A stretch of DNA of 64,000 bases from Zygnema cylindricum (Eukaryota > Streptophyta > Zygnematophyceae > Zygnematales > Zygnemataceae), in NCBI GenBank assembly GCA_037447655.1, contig JBBHKE010002506.1, positions 303,152 through 367,151 on the forward strand, read 5' to 3'. The position numbers were made by a program, and so were the translations under genes. The notes beneath the pieces are model-generated. The model was not told the DNA's origin and ran no database searches. It was given only the letters and a program-made list of their open reading frames with translations. Shown one piece after another: positions 59,584-64,000 of the stretch (its first letter is position 1; each line of letters starts with the position of its first letter).

Positions 59584-61269
59584 GACTGCGGCCCCATGTA
59601 GTTGTAACTTAGCGTACTTACTTTGTATTTTAGCGCGGATCCGGCGGACCCGGATTTCAAGTGTCTCTATGTGTTCATTCAAAATTGTTACTTAAGTTTG
59701 TGACAATTGTATACGTCGACAACGCCCGTGACGGCTGTCACAGTGTACAATTTGTGATGACGCACCATATTTTTTTGAAACTTTTTGAAGCGTCGTAAGA
59801 CACATCGTGATTTTTAGTGTTGTGTATCGGTAAAAAACTTATCGCGATAACACCGATACAGATAGTTATCGGTTATCGAACGGTCAGAGGTTCCGATATA
59901 TCGGTCTGGGACCAACAAATTCCATATCGGCGATAACTTAAAAAATATATAGTATGCATACAGTAGTACTTTATAGCATACTGTATTATTTTATTGATTT
60001 TATATAGCGTGGCATGCCACGTATAGAAATCTGTTCCGTTACGGTTCAACTGCAATTTATTACGGCGAACGCGGCACATAAACACTGGCCGGTTAACTGA
60101 ACATAATTTTTACGGCGTCGTACAGAAATTTACTAAAAAATTGGTGAACATGGAACTGGAAAAGGACGACGGACACAAAAGTACAACGGACGCAATATAA
60201 CATTTTGCGCGCCGCTGGAATCGAACGGACGACTTCGAATGAGAAAACACGAGCGGACGGGCCAACGTGAGCGCCGGCATCCCGGAATGGCTCTTTTGGC
60301 AGCTTTTGCCAAAAAAGCCGACATATTGACACGTGGCAGGTCCCCAGTGGATCTTAAGGAATTAAGGGACAAAGCCATGGCGTCGGATGTGAAAGGTACA
60401 TCGTTTTTATTGGATCCGTATCAAAATCGTACAGATTTCATGGCGGCTACGGTACTTTCTATGCTTGTACACGTCCGTAGAATAAGACGTACAGTTGAGT
60501 GTATAGACCGTACATTTATCTGTACGGTCCGTACAGTTATCGCCGATAATTATCGTTATCGGCATTATCGCCGATAAGTACCCAATATTATCGGCTACTT
60601 ATCGGCGATAAGACCGATGTCGATATATCGTACCAATATATCGATTATCAAATACCCGAAAAAAGGCCCATATCGGTTATCGGCAAATCCTTACCGATAC
60701 ACAACACTAGTAATTTTTGAAACGATTTGCGGATTTGGTATGTCGCATGTCTTTGCGTGACATCGTTGACGTAGAGCCTTGCACCCGTGGCTGTGCAAAA
60801 TGCCTTTGCGTAAACCTATCCCATCTGGCCGCCAAAACTTCACAAATTTTTCAAGTTCGCAGACTTTTCAACTTTGCGTGAAATGACACTGCAACGTCGA
60901 GACCCCGGCAAAAAAAAAACCGTACAACATGCAAGCCGACAAAAACAAACAAACTCTGTACTTTTTTTCGTCGTCAAAAACTTCTAAAATATTTTCACAC
61001 GTGGGAATATATTTTCAGATTGGTGTAGACGGATTTGTTTAGCTTAAAACACATTGCCGATGTGTTTTATGATAAGTTTGAAAATGACGTGACAGCGGGT
61101 CGAAAAGCAACACGGCAAATTTTCGTACATCCTAAGTTCAAGAATGACGCAAATTGTACTCAACAAATTTGCAATTTCTTCGTACGGTCGCAACTTAGGC
61201 AGTACGGCGCTAAGTTATAAAGGAAAACGACAAAAAAAAACCCGAACTTAGCCACATGGGGCAGCAGCC
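59584..61269. mobile_element. Harbinger-like element (Harb-2), split by hAT-B2
   Basis: The ends GACTGCGGCCCCATGT and ACATGGGGCAGCAGCC are inverted repeats, with a perfect 3-bp duplication TAA (59581-59583 and 61270-61272). Subtracting hAT-B2 and its 8-base duplication leaves 783 bases, close to the 759-base Harb-1 at 16279-17037, with which it aligns. It is non-coding. Confidence 0.8.
59815..60709. mobile_element. hAT-B, copy 2, inside Harb-2
   Basis: The ends TAGTGTTGTGTATCGGTAA and TTACCGATACACAACACTA are inverted repeats. The flanking 8-mers GTGATTTT (59807-59814) and GTAATTTT (60710-60717) match at 7 of 8 positions. It is in the opposite orientation to copy 1 (941-1772); the GATTTGCCGATAACCGATAT stretch is at its right end here. 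No transposase ORF. Confidence 0.85.
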
Positions 61270-61377
61270 TAATATGCCACGTACGCCGTGATTTTTGTTT
61301 CGTGACTTCAAGGTAGACGCCGCAAAATGTAACCGACAAAAAAGTATTAGTTCTGTAATTCTAATGATTACTTATTT

Positions 61378-61745
61378 GGGGTATGGTTACACGAGGAGGT
61401 CTCTGTAATAGTACGGACAACAAAATTTATGCATTACAGAGGCCTCGGGTACATCACGTATCGTTTGTAAATAGGTTTTACATACGTGTTCTGATATGAG
61501 TGGTTCGACGTAAGCTGACTATCAAATCTAAAATGTCATCAAATATGTGGAAACCGACCTTTTTCGTCTGGAAAGTCGTACTTGCGTATGACGTACGTGT
61601 ACTTCACAAGTGTACCTCGTCAATGTACCTCAGAGATCTCCTTCACTCTGCTTACTTTCAGGAAAAAACTGTATTTCTTTCCGGCAAAGAATTTACAGTC
61701 ACTTTGTCAGAAGTCACGTGACTTTGATAACCTGTGAGATTTTTT
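61378..61745. mobile_element. Element L, copy 2, right part missing, foldback site empty
   Basis: It starts GGGGTATGGTTACAC and aligns with L copy 1 (21396 onward) through GACAACAAAATTTATGCATT and TCAGAGATCTCCTTCACTCT. At the position of the foldback insertion it has only TAAATAGG (61468-61475), an unoccupied target. Similarity stops near 61745. Confidence 0.7.
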
Positions 61746-62052
61746 TATTTTTTTTTAAGCTTCGATATATTGACGATACGATATATCGGCAATATATCGG
61801 CGATATAGTGGCGATATATCGCGATGATTTGAAATTCGATATATTGAAGCGATACATCGATTATCGGGAAACTAAAATTCGATATATATCGAATATTGGC
61901 AAACGGTCCTCGATACCCAACACTATTTTATTGTATAGGATACTGAAAATTGAATAATTACTGATTCTGTCCTCTATCGCTGCAAACGTTATATCGTCTG
62001 CGATATTTATCGATATTAAAAAGACAATGTATCACGTACAAATATTACAGGG

Positions 62053-62854
62053 CATAGGTCGCAAAAGTCAAAAAAAATCTTACCCGAAACCGACCGTTTT
62101 TTTTTTTTCAAAATCCGAGTAACCGACGCTCGACCGAGTTTTGTCACGCTCCAAAATTGTTAACCGTTAACCGACTGTCGTTTACGAAAAAAAAATTAAC
62201 CGAATCTTGATTTTTCGCGACTAACCGTGCTCGCCCGTAACCGAAAAAGTACAAAATCAATCAATGCACGATGGAATAAGCCAATAATTACAATTTGTCG
62301 CGTTCCCAAAGATTTGCGAAATGAATAGTGTTACTACCGTGTCAGATTTGCGACGCTTTGTCGTGTTCCCTAAGATTTGAGAAATGAATAGTGTACTACT
62401 GTGTCAAATTTGCGACGCTTTGTCGCGTTGCCTAAGATTTGTGAAATGAATATTGTTACTACCGTGTCAAATTTGCGACGCTTTGTCTTGTTCCCTAAGA
62501 TTTGAGAAATGAATAGTGTACTACCGTGTCAGATTTGGGACGCTTTGTCGCGTTCCCTAAGATTTTCGAAATAAAAAGTGTACTACCGTGTCAAATTTGC
62601 GACGCTTTGTCACGTTCCCTTTGATTTGCGAAATAAATAACTTACTACAGTACCGTGTCAGATTTGCGATGCTAATCATGATGTCACGTACTTCCCCGAT
62701 GCCAAAGATGTAACCGACCGTTTTTTTTTCCTGGTGAATCAACCGACCGTAACCGCCCGACCCCCAAAATTTGGCAACCAAATCCGTTCCGGATCCGGCG
62801 CGGGCGGTCGGTTTACGGTCGGTCACGGTTTCGGTTGACCGTTTGCGACCTCTG
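62053..62854. mobile_element. hAT-A, copy 2
   Basis: The ends CATAGGTCGCAAAAGTC and GTTTGCGACCTCTG are inverted repeats. The flanking 8-mers TTACAGGG (62045-62052) and GTACAGGG (62855-62862) match at 7 of 8 positions. It is in the same orientation as copy 1 (154-898), but 57 bases longer, mainly through extra tandem units. Confidence 0.85.
62292..62680. repeat. Tandem array of ~62-bp units inside hAT-A copy 2
   Basis: About six imperfect units, each with TTTGCGACGCTTTGTC, a CCTAAGATTTG-like core and TACTACCGTGTCA. Two more than in copy 1. Confidence 0.85.
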
Positions 62855-62862
62855 GTACAGGG

Positions 62863-64000
62863 GTTCGTGCAAGATACAGTTAAGGTTGACCTCAAGCTAT
62901 TTTTATTTTTTTTGTTTAAGACTAGTTACTTAAAAATGTCTCTTAAACTCTCTAAAAATGAATGTTTTTATTGTTTACCTTTGTTTTTTCTATCATTAGT
63001 CTAACAAGATTTAGTTTAATTTGTTACAACATTTAACCTTTTGTTGTCTTACCCCCTAAGTACATTATATTGACGTGGGCATTTTGAATGTACGCCTCAT
63101 TCTTCTACTTCTTTTTTAACATATAATTTTGTATTTTGGCCCGTAAATTCTGATTTATATTCGTTCAACAAACACCAACAGTTTATGTACTTCGTACATC
63201 CATACGTGTATGGCATTTTAACATTTTATAAATGCATGTATTCGGGTGCTTTAAGATAGAATTGTTATTTGTACAAAAGCACAACATATCGAACTTACAA
63301 ATAGGATAAAAATCGGAATTGAGATAAAGCTTTCATCGAAGTAAAAATCATCTGTTGACTTTCAATATTCAAACAATACAAGGTTTACCGCAACACTCAA
63401 TAACCTCAAACAATTATATGTCCAACACAAATGCGATCGTAATAATGAGTACACCTTTTCAATATTTGCCACAAGTTTGACTAACGTAAACTTGAATCCC
63501 ATACTCACAAATTGTCAGCGCAACCAGTGAACTAAACAGATATTTGCACTTAACTCAACAATACCTAAACGGTGACACATTTTGGACCTAAACTACATTA
63601 AAACAACAACACTATATCCAACATTCGTCCCCTTCTCGGAAATCCCGTTGACGGTCTAAAATTTATACGTGACGTAACATATTGTGGATATGCATGAATT
63701 TTGTCAAATGAATGTCATAAATGGTCATAGTGTAAAAGAGGTGACAATACACCACAACACGTCACAGTGCACAGCGAAAAACACCAAGGATCTTCCCGTA
63801 GCAACAGCAGGAGCACACAGAACTCACAGTCAAGGTTGCGCTTTATTACTTGAGAGAGAGTACAAGGTTGCGCTAGCTGTGTAGGTCTACTTCGGGTCTT
63901 TTATTCACAGGCCCACCTGACTATTTAAACTAACTAGCTGCTGTTGAAATAAGTAGTTTTTAGTATATTTTCTAGGTCTAAATTTATTAGAAAAAAAAAT
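62863..64000. other. Right edge, no gene recognised
   Basis: AT-rich DNA with only short frames on either strand. I see no transposon ends or known protein. Confidence 0.45.

Larger units (their letters stand above)
59382..61925. mobile_element. hAT-D element, heavily interrupted
   Basis: The left end TAGTGTTGGGTATCGGGTA pairs with the right end CTCGATACCCAACACTA. The flanking 8-mers GTATATTG (59374-59381) and TTTTATTG (61926-61933) match at 6 of 8 positions. Inside are a Harbinger-like element (59584-61269), itself carrying hAT-B2, and a fragment of element L (61378-61745). The remaining sequence is TATCG-rich and non-coding. Confidence 0.6.

Overview
The window looks like nuclear DNA of a plant-lineage (streptophyte) eukaryote. 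Every gene I can rebuild is split by GT-AG introns. The proteins are plant types: GH81 endo-1,3-beta-glucanases, an organelle-type LpxC, a plant GH13 alpha-amylase and a PB1-domain Raf-like kinase. The intergenic DNA is full of short non-autonomous transposons. I cannot name the species; a seed-free plant such as a bryophyte or lycophyte is a guess. There is no tRNA, rRNA, CRISPR array or operon that I can support. Layout: (1) 154-1772, two hAT-type elements. (2) 2318-8099 (+), a seven-exon GH81 glucanase. (3) 8100-14451, intergenic, with a GC-rich island broken by a 951-base assembly gap (10272-11222). (4) 14452-17266 (-), the last three exons of a second GH81 gene, tail-to-tail with the first; its N-terminal exons are not visible. 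(5) 17400-27200, low-complexity DNA and then a nest of transposons, including a foldback element invaded by three others. (6) 27234-33414 (-), an eight-exon LpxC gene. (7) 33689-38920, hAT-C and small nested MITEs. (8) 39474-42322 (-), a five-exon alpha-amylase with a probable plastid transit peptide. (9) 46130-57785 (-), a nine-exon Raf-like kinase of about 2,418 residues, including one 5.1 kb exon. (10) 58565-62854, a second nested transposon cluster with the same families as the left end. The genes have no evident shared pathway. The two glucanases are an inverted duplicate pair; LpxC, amylase and kinase are single genes that happen to lie on the same strand. The richest signal beyond the genes is the transposon stratigraphy. 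At least four hAT-type families (8-bp target duplications), two or three Harbinger-like families (3-bp TAA/TTA duplications), a long-armed foldback element and a large MITE family ending in ACTACACCG are inserted into one another. For several of them the order of insertion can be read from target-site duplications, an empty related site and matching arm lengths.
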